Positions 18,079-26,997 of a stretch of DNA of 64,000 nt are shown piece by piece. The position numbers and the translations under genes are program-made. This DNA comes from Eutreptiella sp. 'Long Island Sound 2002'. Lineage: Eukaryota; Euglenozoa; Euglenophyceae; Eutreptiales; Eutreptiaceae. The stretch spans positions 94,310,086 through 94,374,085 of the forward strand of contig OZ038383.1 of assembly GCA_964036045.1 (NCBI GenBank), read 5' to 3'. The notes under the pieces are model-generated. The model worked only from the letters and a program-made list of their open reading frames with translations. It did no database searches and had not been told where the DNA came from. Position 1 is the first letter of the stretch, and each line of letters opens with the position of its first letter.

Positions 18079-18610
18079 TGTAAGTGCGGCTAGCCCCATC
18101 TGCTCAGATTTTCAGACATTCTGTCCAGATTGGCTACATTTTGGTCATTTTCTTTGCTTCGGCGGAATCGCCGCCTCGCAGCTCAGTCTCAGGATATTTC
18201 CTATATATTTCTGATATGCCGGATTTGATTCCGCGGTCCATTCCCTGTAAATCCGCCGCGTTCCGCTATTTTAGCTGGAATCGCCATTTGCCGCTGACGC
18301 GCGCTCGCGGGCCAGATCGGCCAAACATTTTTACATAATTGGATTATTTAAATCTTTTCAGACAGTTTTGGACACTCAGATGTATTTAGAATAATCCGCG
18401 TCAATTTTCTTCATAGACTGGGATTTTCTGCCGGATAACAATCAGCATGGACCTTGTATCTGTTGTCGCTGCTCTCGCCTCCGTTGGTGTTCGAGTATCC
18501 GGTTCTAGCCCCAATAACAACGTCCAGGGAGACTCCTCGCGTGCCTGCCCCACTGGTCTTGCCGGCCCCGAGCCGTCCGGCACCCTCAACGACCCAGGGC
18601 AGCACTTTCA
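18079..18610 (+). repeat. Gypsy-A 3' LTR
   Basis: A 532-bp copy of 7,823-8,354, TG...CA, with about eight substitutions. It is followed by the second CACCC (18,611-18,615). The LINE ORF1 region resumes immediately after it. Confidence 0.95.
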
Positions 18611-18615
18611 CACCC
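18611..18615. repeat. Target-site duplication of Gypsy-A (right copy)
   Basis: CACCC, identical to 7,818-7,822. It marks a clean integration into the minus-strand LINE ORF1 region. Confidence 0.9.
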
Positions 18616-18625
18616 CCGCCTTGGT

Positions 18626-19246
18626 CTAAATGCCCCTGAACGTCTGTACCAGGGCTTGGCGGAACGTGTCCTCCGTGGCGACCACTAGGAGGCTCTGGGA
18701 GGCTCGGTCCGAAACTGCGTCGTGCATAGCCAGCTTGCGGGCCACGTCCCCATACGGTAGGGTTTGGGAGCCAGGCTGCTCGATCAGCCGGACTATGTCC
18801 TCCAGGGACTTGGTCTTGAGGTCCTGCAGGTTGTTGTTCTCGTAACGCTCCTCCACGATCCCGACGTAGCGGGCCAGGTCCGCCCGCAACATTGGCTGGC
18901 GGTACGCGGGGTAGGTCAGCCACAGGGACTTGGCCACACCCACCAGCGCCGCCGTGGTCCGTACACCGTTGATGTTGCCGTATGCCTTGGAGCCCAGTTG
19001 GTGTGCCCGCGCTAGTGTTAGCAGTGGCTGGGCATGCTCCTCGGCCTTGTTCTCGGGCACGGAGGCGAGGGAGTCCAGGCGTGTGAGGAAATCCGCGGAG
19101 TCCGCGGAGGATAGTGCCCGTAGCTGTAGGAGCCACGGGTCATCCGACGTGTCGTCGGCCGTTTCTTTGCGCCAGCGCTCCTTGGAGGCGTACAGCCGCA
19201 TGAGGAAGCCCAGGGTGGCACAGCTTGCCATCCCCATCGGGGCCAT
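18626..19246 (-). CDS. LINE ORF1-like protein, middle part
   Basis: 206 residues with good coding character and no recognised domain: an ASKERWRKET basic stretch, then leucine-rich helices with acidic and basic residues (YVGIVEERYEN, LQDLKTKSLEDI), suggesting a helical or coiled-coil region. It ends in TAG 18,626-18,628. Ten bases on is the Gypsy-A target site, beyond which the same frame continues at 7,817. The start at 19,246 (ATG) sits a few bases after a TAA in this frame and overlaps the preceding ORF. It is either a separate ORF or the continuation of that ORF after a frameshift. Confidence 0.55.
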   Translation of the reverse strand: MAPMGMASCATLGFLMRLYASKERWRKETADDTSDDPWLLQLRALSSADSADFLTRLDSLASVPENKAEEHAQPLLTLARAHQLGSKAYGNINGVRTTAALVGVAKSLWLTYPAYRQPMLRADLARYVGIVEERYENNNLQDLKTKSLEDIVRLIEQPGSQTLPYGDVARKLAMHDAVSDRASQSLLVVATEDTFRQALVQTFRGI

Positions 19247-20057
19247 GAGCTCTTAGCTCCTTGACCCACTGGGCGGTTGTGAGGACGCTATTGGTGGGCA
19301 AGGGCGTCGGAGGGTCTGTGGGCAGGAGGTCGGGGCACGCCAGCGCGGATCCAGCCTGCTTGGCCGCCCAGCTGAGCAACCAGTATATCACGGGGAGGCG
19401 CATCACCGGGGGTTTCAGGTCGTGTTCTCCGGACAAGACCATCAGGAACTCGTCCTGGCTGAGCGTGCGGAGGGTCTGGTCGCCGTAGCGGGCGGTGAAG
19501 AGTGAGGCCTCGGAGTGGAGGTCGGTCATCTGGGCCGGCGTGGCCTGGGCGTGGAAGGCCACCAGGGCGTCGATGGCCATGCCGTATGTCAGCCACGATG
19601 TCTGGCCCGCGTGGTTGCGCAGCGACTCCATGTCAAGGTGTGCCAGCGAGTCGGTGGCAGCCGCCCACATGAGGCACACGGACCCCAGGAAGGCGTCGTC
19701 TGCCGGGCACTCCGCGCAGAGAACTCCGGAGGGATGGTGGTGGAGCGTGAGCAGCAGCTCGCGCGCAAGAGGGTTCCAGGCGGCCCCCGTGCAAGGGAAG
19801 CTGTCCCTAGGGGTGATGGCGCCACACGGTCGGCTGGAGAAAGAGCGCGGAACGCATCCGCTGAGACATCGGGGATAACGGCTGCAGCCGGTGGCATGGT
19901 GGCTGCGAGCGTGAGGGGTGGGGGGGGGAGAGAGGTGTCGACTAGGTGTCCAGGCACCGGTCCGCCGTATTCCCATGACGAGCCCAATGCGCACGGAGCT
20001 TCGCCCTGCGGGATGCAAGGGGGGTTTGGGGTGACCGTGGCTGGAGTGGTGCACCAA
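19140..20057 (-). CDS. LINE ORF1-like protein, N-terminal part
   Basis: A 305-residue minus frame. The first ~90 residues are low-complexity. From about residue 95 it looks genuine: LARELLLTLHHHPSG, an LCAECPADD Cys pair, LTYGMAIDALVAFHAQ and IYWLLSWAAKQAG, apparently helical. After QWVKEL the coding character passes to the +1-shifted frame at 19,246. The switch lies at GAGCTAAGAGCTC, where GAGCT is duplicated, so a small insertion may have shifted the frame. It is placed as the 5'-most ORF of the LINE. No domain was recognised; RNA binding is only inferred from position. Confidence 0.5.
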   Translation of the reverse strand: MVHHSSHGHPKPPLHPAGRSSVRIGLVMGIRRTGAWTPSRHLSPPPTPHARSHHATGCSRYPRCLSGCVPRSFSSRPCGAITPRDSFPCTGAAWNPLARELLLTLHHHPSGVLCAECPADDAFLGSVCLMWAAATDSLAHLDMESLRNHAGQTSWLTYGMAIDALVAFHAQATPAQMTDLHSEASLFTARYGDQTLRTLSQDEFLMVLSGEHDLKPPVMRLPVIYWLLSWAAKQAGSALACPDLLPTDPPTPLPTNSVLTTAQWVKELRAHGPDGDGKLCHPGLPHAAVRLQGALAQRNGRRHVG

Positions 20058-20164
20058 TGATCCGGTTCATGGCCCAGCAGAGCACCCCGACTGCAAGCTT
20101 ACACATAGCACAGGGGGAGGAGGTTGCGGGCGCGTTTGTTCTGTGACCCGGGTGCCAGTGTATC

Positions 20165-20231
20165 TCAGAAGGCAGCCGCCCTGGAGGTAGCGCACCCGGC
20201 GCGCGCCGCGAAGGAGCTGGTTCGAACCCCG
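20165..20231 (+). other. tRNA-like (SINE-head-like) sequence
   Basis: A GGAGGTAGCGC block resembling a D-arm/A box at 20,183-20,193 is followed by an exact B box GGTTCGAACCC at 20,219-20,229. Stems around them pair poorly, so this is not a plausible working tRNA. A pol III-type SINE head or tRNA relic is the best reading. Confidence 0.3.
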
Positions 20232-20232
20232 T

Positions 20233-20254
20233 GATCGGTGGTCTCCCACCGATC
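20233..20254. repeat. Perfect 9-bp hairpin
   Basis: GATCGGTGG and CCACCGATC are separated by TCTC. It lies two to three bases after the tRNA-like B box, so it may be part of the same structured RNA. No T-run follows on the plus strand. Confidence 0.6.
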
Positions 20255-20477
20255 CCTTCGAATACCGGACGGGGCCTCCCGTCGACCTGTTCCAGTACAG
20301 GTGACGGTGCGCACTGCTGCAGGGGTGGGTCGCTCCCATGTGTTTTGTTTTTCTAGGGTGGGGGGTAAAATGAACGAGACCTCCACCCGATCCACCGGTA
20401 TCGGTGGTGGTGCGAGTTGCTGGAGGGGGGGGTGGTTCCCACGTCGCCAACCAGAGAGCTCTACGTGCAGGGATCCC

Positions 20478-20562
20478 AGGAGCACCAACGCCCGGGATCG
20501 AACCCCCGCACTGGACGATTGAGGACCGACGCTCTCACTACTGGGCCGCGGGAGTCTCTTAC
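20478..20562 (-). other. tRNA-like (SINE-head-like) sequence, minus strand
   Basis: On the minus strand CCCAGTAGTGAGAGCGTCGG resembles a D-arm (A box region), and GGTTCGATCCC (20,494-20,504) is an exact B box about 45 bases downstream. T-arm and anticodon stems are imperfect. It looks like a tRNA-derived repeat rather than a tRNA gene. Confidence 0.35.
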
Positions 20563-20708
20563 GTGACTTAGGGGTGCCGTCGGCTATGAATCCAGTCCCG
20601 AGGGTGGGGCTGTGCGTTGTGAAGCGTGTTGCGCTTGCCGGGAGGCCCCAGTCTACTTGTACGGGGCCGGGACAGGGGAGGAGGGGGCTGGGTGCGGTGC
20701 GGCATCGT

Positions 20709-20880
20709 CGGATCGCCGACTGACGTGCACAGGGGTAAGAGGCGGACAGTAGCACCGCCGGATCGCCGACTGACGTGCACGGGGGCAGGAGGCGGACAGA
20801 AGCACCGCCGGATCGCCGACTGACGTGCAGGGTGGAAGAGGAGGGACCGTCGCACCGTAGGATCGCCGGCCGCCGTGCCC
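20709..20880. repeat. Tandem repeat, ~50-bp unit, about 3.5 copies
   Basis: CGGATCGCCGACTGACGTGC recurs at about 20,709, 20,759 and 20,809, with a decayed fourth start near 20,860. Spacers (GGAGGCGGACAGAAGCACCGC-like) are also repeated. The first three copies are nearly identical. Confidence 0.85.
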
Positions 20881-21595
20881 TAGAGCTCGGGATGTCCCGC
20901 CGGATTGCCGATCTGCCCGTTGGGGGGGAGAACAGGGGAAGACAGGTTACCACGGCCTGTGCTTGCGTTTGTACACCCCTTCCCCGTGGGATGCCCCAAG
21001 GTTGACACGCCATCTCAGAGGCGACAGGGCACTGCCTAGCGGTGCAAGCTCCAGCTGACAGGCCAGGGGGGGAGGGGGGGGGGGGGCGGCTCTGGGGGAT
21101 GGTGCCCGTCGGGGGAGCACCCCGGGCCACTGGACGCCGGGCCGTCGTTGTGGCCTTCGCCCATGGTCCCCCTGCTGCCCGCGTCACCGCAGCCGCGTCG
21201 TGCGGCGCCGTGCGGGGGGGGGGGTGGGCCCGGCGTTCGCGGGCGCTGGGGGCGGCGGCCCGGGCCAGCGGTCAGTGGTCAGTGGTCAGCGGGTCAGAGG
21301 GACTCCTTTGCCGCGCGCGTCCGCGTGCCCCGCGCCATCGGCGCACGCCCACCAGGCCGCGTCCCTGCCCGCGTGCCCGCGGCCTTCGCGGTCTCCAAGA
21401 TCGGGGGTTATGTTTGCCCTCCATATGTCCTGCTGCGCGGACGGCGGGGGGCGGGGGAGTGCTCAGGGTCGGGGGGCCTGGGCCTGCCAGTGGGGCGCCC
21501 CGGGCCGTCGGTGCGCTCCCAGACCCCCGTGCTCGCTGTCTGGGATCTGAGGCCCGGCCTGCGGGGCATCCAGCCATTGCCGTCGGGCTTGGCCG

Positions 21596-22060
21596 TCACC
21601 TGCGCCTCTGCTTGCGTTGGGGCTGGGGCTGCGGTGGCGGAGGGTTCCTCGGGCGGTAGCGCCGCTGGCTGAGGGCGGTGCGCAGGGCCCGGGGTAGCCA
21701 GACATTGGCCTCCGCGTCTGTGATGCGGAGTACTGCCCCGCCTTCCAGGAAAGCCGGCCATTCCAGCCCCAGGCTGAGCCCTCCTGCCCAAATAGCGGCC
21801 ATGAGGACCCTGTCGTGGTCCTCCTGGGCCAACCACCCCCGGGGGTATTTCCCGGTTCCCCCCCTCCCTCCGGAGGAGCACGGCATCGAAGGGCCTGTTC
21901 CTCAACCCCCTGGTGGTCCCTGAGGTAACCCAGTTCAGCCACCCGTACACCTCCATCACCAGGCGGAGGGCTTCGCCCCCCAGGGGGTCCGGGATCCCTG
22001 TCCCAGTCCCGGGCCCAATCGTTCCTGGCCCCAGCAGGACGTGGGGCCCCCACCGCTCCC
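21596..22060 (-). pseudogene. GC-rich element ORF, FDAVLLRR block (copy 1)
   Basis: Two overlapping minus frames together carry a conserved protein segment. One frame reads MEVYGWLNWVTSGTTRGLRN followed by RPFDAVLLRREGGN. A shifted frame continues RGWLAQEDHDRVLMAAIWA and ITDAEANVWLPRALRTAL. The same segment, with the same order and another frameshift, is at 62,430-62,750. Conservation of the protein with drift of the DNA argues that it was once translated. I recognise no family; a gag-like or ORF1 protein of a non-LTR element is possible. At least one frameshift breaks it here. Confidence 0.55.
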
Positions 22061-22125
22061 TGTGCCGGCTCTACCGGTGGCTCCTGCGCCAGCCGCGCCG
22101 GTTCCGCACCGGACCCCCGCGCCGC

Positions 22126-22360
22126 TCAGGCGGCGGCTATCCGCGCCGGTTCTGCCCGTGGCTCCCGTGCCGCGGGGTCGGGGTCGTGCGGGGTGTTGCC
22201 GTGTAGGCAGGGGGGCGGCTGGCGGAGGGGCTGGGGGGGTTTGGTGGGGATCAGGTCCCCCGTGTTGGGGTTGATGTTGTAGATGGGCTGGTGACGGTGG
22301 TGGGCGTAATGCACCGGCATCTGCTAGATACCGGGGGGGATGCACCGTACCACCTGGACT
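22126..22360 (-). pseudogene. GC-rich element ORF, IPPGI/NPNTGDLIP block (copy 1)
   Basis: The minus frame reads RCIPPGI, a stop, then MPVHYAHHRHQPIYNINP, NTGDLIPTKPPQP and a Pro/Arg-rich tail. The partner at 62,723-63,106 has the same run without the stop, with an expanded His tract. The block lies just upstream of the FDAVLLRR block in both places, so both probably belonged to one protein. No family was recognised. Confidence 0.5.
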
Positions 22361-22369
22361 TCCTGCTGC

Positions 22370-22860
22370 GGGGGTGCCCCGACCCCCTTCCCCTGTCCTC
22401 CGCTCTTCCCTCCCCCCCCTGTCCCCGTGCCCCGTCCTGCCTGCCCTCGGTGGCCTATGTCACCCTTCCACTCCTTGCCCCTGAGCCCCCTCCCTGCCCC
22501 GAGCCCCTGGCTCTGGTGCGCTCCCTCCCGCCTGCCCGCCTGCCCGTGTCTCGTGTCCCTCCCTCTGTCACCCGCGCCCTTGCTTTTTCTGCTGGCGCCC
22601 GCGTCCTTCCCGTGCCCCTGCCCATGCCCCTTACCATGCCCTGCGTCCCTCCTGCTGCTGCCCATGCCCTTGCCTGTCCCGTGTGCCTGTCCTCCCCCGC
22701 TGCTGCCTGCACTGGCGCCCTGCCGGTGCCTCTGCCCTCTCTCGTTGCGGCGAGCGCCCTGGCCCTTCCCTTGTATCTGTCCCCCTCGCGCTGCTGCGCG
22801 CGCCTTTGCGCTCGCCTGGCGCTTGTCCTCCTCCTCCGCGTACCACCCTCCCTGGGTCGC
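22370..22860 (-). other. GC-rich low-complexity segment between conserved blocks
   Basis: Long frames occur on both strands, all Arg/Gly/Ala- or Pro/Leu/Cys-rich, caused by CCC/CTG-rich sequence. The equivalent interval at 63,110-63,440 has the same character but little residue conservation. It may encode a disordered basic linker on the minus strand. Confidence 0.4.
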
Positions 22861-23158
22861 CCTCCACCCCTAGCCGCGCGCCCCCGTGGCTGGCACCCCG
22901 CCCCGCCTGATCGCAGTCCCCCCCCTCCTTGACCACGCGCCACTGAAGCTGCGTCAGCAAGATGCCCGTCGGCATGCGCTTGGGCGTCAGGGGGCGGACA
23001 GGCCGCAGCGTCCCCTCGGGGAAGGCGGCCTTGGGCGGATACGGCTTGGGGGGGATGGTGTGAGTGTGGCTGGGCTTAGTTTGGGCGCGGTACTTGGCGC
23101 CCTCCCTGCCTTCCGCTGCGGCCGTGGCGGTCCCCGGCGAGGCGCCCCGGGCCCGCAC
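22861..23158 (-). pseudogene. GC-rich element ORF, KYRA-HTHT block (copy 1)
   Basis: The minus frame has GREGAKYRAQTKPSHTHT, then KPYPPKAAFPEGTLRPVRPL and LLTQLQWRVVKEGGD. A clear homologue is at 63,450-63,740 (GREGVKYRAHANPIHTHT ... LPQLQRQRDARRVIQGGGD). The segment is Pro-, Lys- and His-rich, as expected of a nucleic-acid-binding or linker region. It has no recognised domain. It is upstream of the two blocks above and probably part of the same broken polyprotein. Confidence 0.5.
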
Positions 23159-23805
23159 GGGCCTGTCCCCCGCGCCGGCGGCCGGCCAGGGGCTGTGGCG
23201 TGGCTGGCTGGGGCGGCGGCCGCGGCCCCTTGCGCATCCGGGGCCCCTCCTGGGGGCGGGACGGCAGGAGCAGCGGCCTGGGCGGCGGGGGCGGCCTCCC
23301 CGGGCGGCACTGGTTCCGGGGCGGGCAGTTCGGGGTCGTTAGGGGCCGCCTGGGGCTGCTCGGCTGGCGGCCGAGCCGGTACTGCGGCCTCCGCCAGCTG
23401 CCCCTCCTCACGCTCCGCGGGGGTTTCCCCCGCGCACCCGGGGGAGACGAGGGAGCGGAAACAGGACCGGCTGTGGTGGCGGTTGTCCCGCTGGGGGGAG
23501 CCATCAGTGTCCGGCATCGCTGTTATCCTGGTAGGCATCCGCGGCTGAAGGCGTGCCCGTCCCACTACCTCCCAGTGCATCGGTGGCGTGCCGTGGGCAG
23601 TGCTGTGCGGTGCCGGGGGGAGGGGGGGTGGCTGGTTGTGGTGGTGGTTCCGGGCGCTCGACTGACACTGGGGCGGGAGGCAGGCGAGCCACTTGGCCCA
23701 CTCGCCGCGCCACAGCCCCCAGTCCGGGGTGGGGCTCAGTGCCCTGGGCCCTCGGGGGTTTTCGGGTGGTGCCGGGGGGAGCCGCACAAGGTGCACTCCT
23801 CGTAA
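23159..23805 (-). pseudogene. GC-rich element ORF with zinc knuckle and Pro/Ala-rich linker
   Basis: Continuing from the ORF at 24,481, coding character shifts near 23,805 to a frame with HYEECTLCGSPRHHPKTPEG (C-x2-C-x4-H-H), a zinc-knuckle-like cluster. It then passes to the frame 22,987-23,796, which reads DWGLWRGEWAKWLACLPP and a long Pro/Ala-rich linker. A knuckle followed by a disordered tail is typical of Gag/ORF1 proteins. Two frame changes make this copy non-functional, or the sequence contains indels in its homopolymers. Confidence 0.45.
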
Positions 23806-24481
23806 TGGCGGTGACCTCCTGGGTCAGCAGGAAGGCGTGCATCCCGTCCCGCGCCTCGGGCGCCGGGAGGGGTAGGCGGGGCACGGGCGCTGCCCCGCAG
23901 AGGTGGGTGGGTGTGACCTCCAGGACCCGCTCTGGGTCTCCGCGGGTCGTGATGACGGGGAGAAGCAGGGGGGTGCCCGGGCGCTCTTGCCAGAGGGACT
24001 GCCCTCTTTGGTGGGTACCCCTGGTCCTGGAGAGGGGGGGGGACAGGCGCGGTTGGGCCCAGCCGCGGGGCGCGTGGCTGGCCGGCGGGAGGGCGGGGCA
24101 CCGTGTTTGGTCTCTGGTGAACGCCTGGCACACGACGGCGTACAAAGGGGTTGGCTTGGTGCCGTTGTACACCAGGTTGGTCTGGCGGGGGCGGGTGGGC
24201 GTCTCGCCTGCGCTTTCGAGGAATATCGTGACTTTGCCCACTTCTAAGTCCTCGTCCGGCGGATGTAGGAGGGGGAGCGCCACGTCCATTTCAGACAGCA
24301 ATCTCCGGTACGTGGCCCGCGCCTGGTTCAGGTACAGGGCCGCATCAATGGAGTGGCGCGTCCTCAGGGCTTCCAGCAGGGCCGGGGCGCTGCTGTGGAG
24401 GGAGTCGGCCGACCCTTCGCCCGTCAGCCGCAGCCTGTCCCCCATGGATAGGGGGGGCCCGACTAGTTGGACGTATGCCAC
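23806..24481 (-). CDS. Unrecognised ORF of GC-rich element
   Basis: The minus frame opening at 24,481 runs well for about 225 residues: MAYVQLVGPPLSMGDRLRL, LRTRHSIDAALYLNQARATY, LLHPPDEDLEVGKVTIFLES and TPLYAVVCQAFTRDQ, then LLLPVITTRGDPERVLEV. It is acidic then mixed, without a membrane segment or recognised motif. Downstream the protein appears to continue in other frames into a zinc knuckle, so it could be the N-terminal part of a Gag-like protein. The codons are strongly GC-rich. Confidence 0.5.
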
Positions 24482-24539
24482 TCGATCCAGTACCCGTAGA
24501 GGGCCGCTTCGGGGCCTATGAGCCCCGGCCGGACAGCGT

Positions 24540-24797
24540 CTACGACCCGCTGCATCGACGGGAGCTGCGGGGGCTCCCGCTCTGTTCAGGGCGTGGACAG
24601 CCGGGAGGGCGGCCTCGCCGAGGAAGGTCCTCGCGCTGCACCGCTGGGTCCTGCAGGGCGGCAGCGCGCGCCGCGTGTGCCTCTGCCACCGAGCCCGCTA
24701 CCAGGCTCGGACGGTTGCCTCCTGCGCCTGGCGGGGGGCTCTGGCATGCTCTGGCCCTTTCCCCCTTCGGCGGGGCATTGTGCTGCGGGCTCCGCAA
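24540..24797 (-). other. Short GC-rich gap between two ORFs
   Basis: The 85-residue minus frame here is Arg/Pro/Gly-rich and has no feature of note. The stretch separates the stop of the 24,818-26,133 ORF from the start of the next ORF and is probably spacer. Confidence 0.4.
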
Positions 24798-24817
24798 TGC
24801 ACGGCGTCAGGTGAGGG

Positions 24818-26133
24818 TCAGGGCGAGAACACGTGCAACAAGTGCGCGACTGACGTGGGGTCTTCCAGGTGCACCTGGATCCACAGGAGCCCGGCACCCG
24901 CACGGCCCCCTTGGCCGTGTGAGGGGGTCTGCGCGCCCTCGATGCGTCGCTGCAGCGCCTCCTCCTCGGTGCGCCGGCGCGGGCCCGCGGATGGCTCGGG
25001 CCAGGGGCACGCGGCCACCTGGGAGCACTGCGCGCACCTGTTCGCGCCTGTCGGCGTGGCAGAGGACACCGTGTCGCACTCCCCGCAGAGCCGGCAGGTG
25101 TGTGGGAGCTGGGAGGCCGGGGACCAGGGGTCGAGGCGGCGAGGCCAGAGGTCTTCCCACAGTTGGGGAAGGGGGCCCTGGAGTTCCAGCAGGCGGGCGC
25201 GGACACGGCGCCGGTAGTCCCTACTGAGCGTTTTCTGCGGGGCTGCTTGCCACGTGTCATCGGGGAGTATCCCGTGGTCGTCGAAGGCCGCTGTGAGGTA
25301 CTCCCACACCGGCCGGTGTTGCCCCTGGTAGTCGTCATATAGGTGTGACGCCCGGTGAGGTGGGGCACAAGAGCGTCCCACCAGCACCTGTCTGCGGTGC
25401 CCTGGTGGAGGAGGGGCAGCAGGGTGCCGTCCGCGACCGCCTCCCACTCCACGACCAGCTCGCTGCAGCCGTTCAGCTCCCGGCGTAGCGCGGCAGCGAG
25501 GTCGGTGGGGAGCACGAGGGGCAGGGGTCCTGGAATGTCGCCCAGCCAGGACAGGGCGTCATCGTACGTAGGCCCCCCTTTTGTGAAATGCGCCGCAGTG
25601 AGCCGGGTGCCCCCGTCCTCTGGAGGGAGCCACCGGACGGTGGCTGCGTCGCACCCCCATGTGTGTATCTGCGTGGCTCGGAGCATGTTGGGGGCGTGGA
25701 GCACAAGGCGGGGGGGGAGAGGTGCTCTGAGGAGCGAGGACACATCACTTCTCCACCCCGTACGGGGCTCCGGGGCCGCCTGCAGCCATTCCGTGGCCGC
25801 CGTGTCCCACGGGCGTTCAGGGACCGCCCCGCAAATCAGCGTGGTCCGCGGTCGGGTGTGCAGCCCCCATCCCTCGAGTCGGATGGCGGCATACTGCGCT
25901 GTGGGGGTCCCCGATGCACAGGTTGTTGCGCACCACGGGCTCCATTTGCGCGCCCACTCGACGCCTACAATGTGCGCCTCCCACGCGGTCAGAGAATTGC
26001 GTCCGATGATCCACTGTGGAAAGAGCGCGCCCCGGAGGTGATTGGAGAAACCCCCATGCAGGTCCCGGTAAGGGTGGTGGTCCTCCTGCGGGGGAAACTC
26101 CAGGGTGCCGGTCACGCGGCGGAGGGAGGCCAT
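24818..26133 (-). pseudogene. GC-rich element ORF with C-terminal CxxC-CxxC motif (frameshifted)
   Basis: The ATG at 26,133 opens a frame of good coding character: GGFSNHLRGALFPQWIIGRN, LTAWEAHIVGVEWARKW, ATVRWLPPEDGGTRLTAAHF, DALSWLGDIPGPLPLVLP. Near 25,340 it passes to the frame 24,818-25,447: QGQHRPVWEYLTAAFDDHG, then HTCRLCGEC and RCAQCSQ (CxxC...CxxC), ending WIQVHLEDPTSVAHLLHVF. An RNase H-like fold is conceivable for the first part but no DEDD set is convincing. It lies just inside the left edge of Gypsy-B; the upstream half of its element is at 38.2-40.1 kb. A single indel breaks it. Confidence 0.5.
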
Positions 26134-26168
26134 GAAGTCCCTGCCCGGACGCGGGGGAGGGGGGGGCA

Positions 26169-26984
26169 GTCAGATTAGGCACCCTCCTCAACAACAGCAA
26201 AGTAATGGGCTCATAGAATTGTAGTCTTCCATCTCAGTCCATAGCAAAAAGGGACTATGAAACACAATCGTTATTTACACTTTATATTCATGTTCACTCC
26301 TTACCTCTCTTCCACTCTCACCATACAAATATCCCTCTTGTAGTATAATACACCTAGTTAGGACTTACCTAGGAAGCACCACGTGCTACCTGGTGTCGCC
26401 GCCAGGCGCCTCTCCTCTATCTATCTCTCTTCTCTCCTCTCGTGTTTGGGGCTTGGCTTAGGCCTAGGTATACTCTTGGGACCCCCCAATACATGAAACA
26501 TGCATGGGACCCACCAAATAGGAATTAAAATACATGTAGAAGTGGGGACAACCATGGAAAAGGGTTGTAGCGTAAATAGATGTCCCTTAAGGGCCTTAGA
26601 CTCCTTCGAAGGTAGTATGTGTGGTATCACTCACAAAATGCGTCGATCATGCATGACATGCATGTAAATCCATGATTCCAAAAATGTGATCATCCAAATT
26701 CAAAGAGTTGTGAAAAATTAATAGTATGACCTTCTTAGGAACCCATAAGAGTGGGGTTGTGGTTGTGTTGGTTCTGAGCGAAAGTGAAGTTTTGGGTTGG
26801 AATGTGGCAAACACATGCTAGGGCGCCAGCTTGTCATGACACATGATGCATGACACATGACACATGATGCATGATGAATGATGATGATGATGATGAATGA
26901 TGATGAATGATCTGAATCTGCTCTGAGTTCAAATACAGTACATTCTGAGTTCAAAATTTACACCTCATGGGGCTCAATCTCACT
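26169..26984 (-). repeat. Gypsy-B 3' LTR (left)
   Basis: About 816 bp, nearly identical to 37,412-38,217 in the same orientation. The element reads on the minus strand, so this is its 3' LTR. It contains a CATGATG/ATGATGATG microsatellite near 26,835-26,910 that differs in copy number from the other LTR. Ends are AGTGAGAT...CTGAC on the minus strand, not a perfect TG...CA; the exact edges are uncertain by a few bases. Flanking GGGGG (left) and GGGAG (right) may be an imperfect 5-bp duplication. Confidence 0.9.
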
Positions 26985-26997
26985 CCCCCCCCGACTG
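26985..26997 (-). promoter_or_regulatory. Gypsy-B polypurine tract
   Basis: A run of about nine C on the plus strand (G on the coding strand) directly abuts the internal edge of the 3' LTR, as expected for the plus-strand primer. Confidence 0.7.

Larger units (their letters stand above)
20058..21400. other. GC-rich region without supported gene, between LINE and GC-rich element
   Basis: Overlapping frames on both strands are low-complexity. The stretch holds two tRNA-like box pairs, a short perfect hairpin, and a ~50-bp tandem repeat, each listed separately. A G-run at 21,068-21,087 and a TCAGTGG triple repeat near 21,270 add to the simple-sequence content. It could be the 5' leader of the LINE or the 3' end of the next element upstream on the minus strand. 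Confidence 0.5.

Noticed and set aside
8191-18610. CRISPR array or prokaryotic operon
   Set aside because: No regularly spaced repeats with unique spacers and no bacterial gene arrangement; all coding is retrotransposon.
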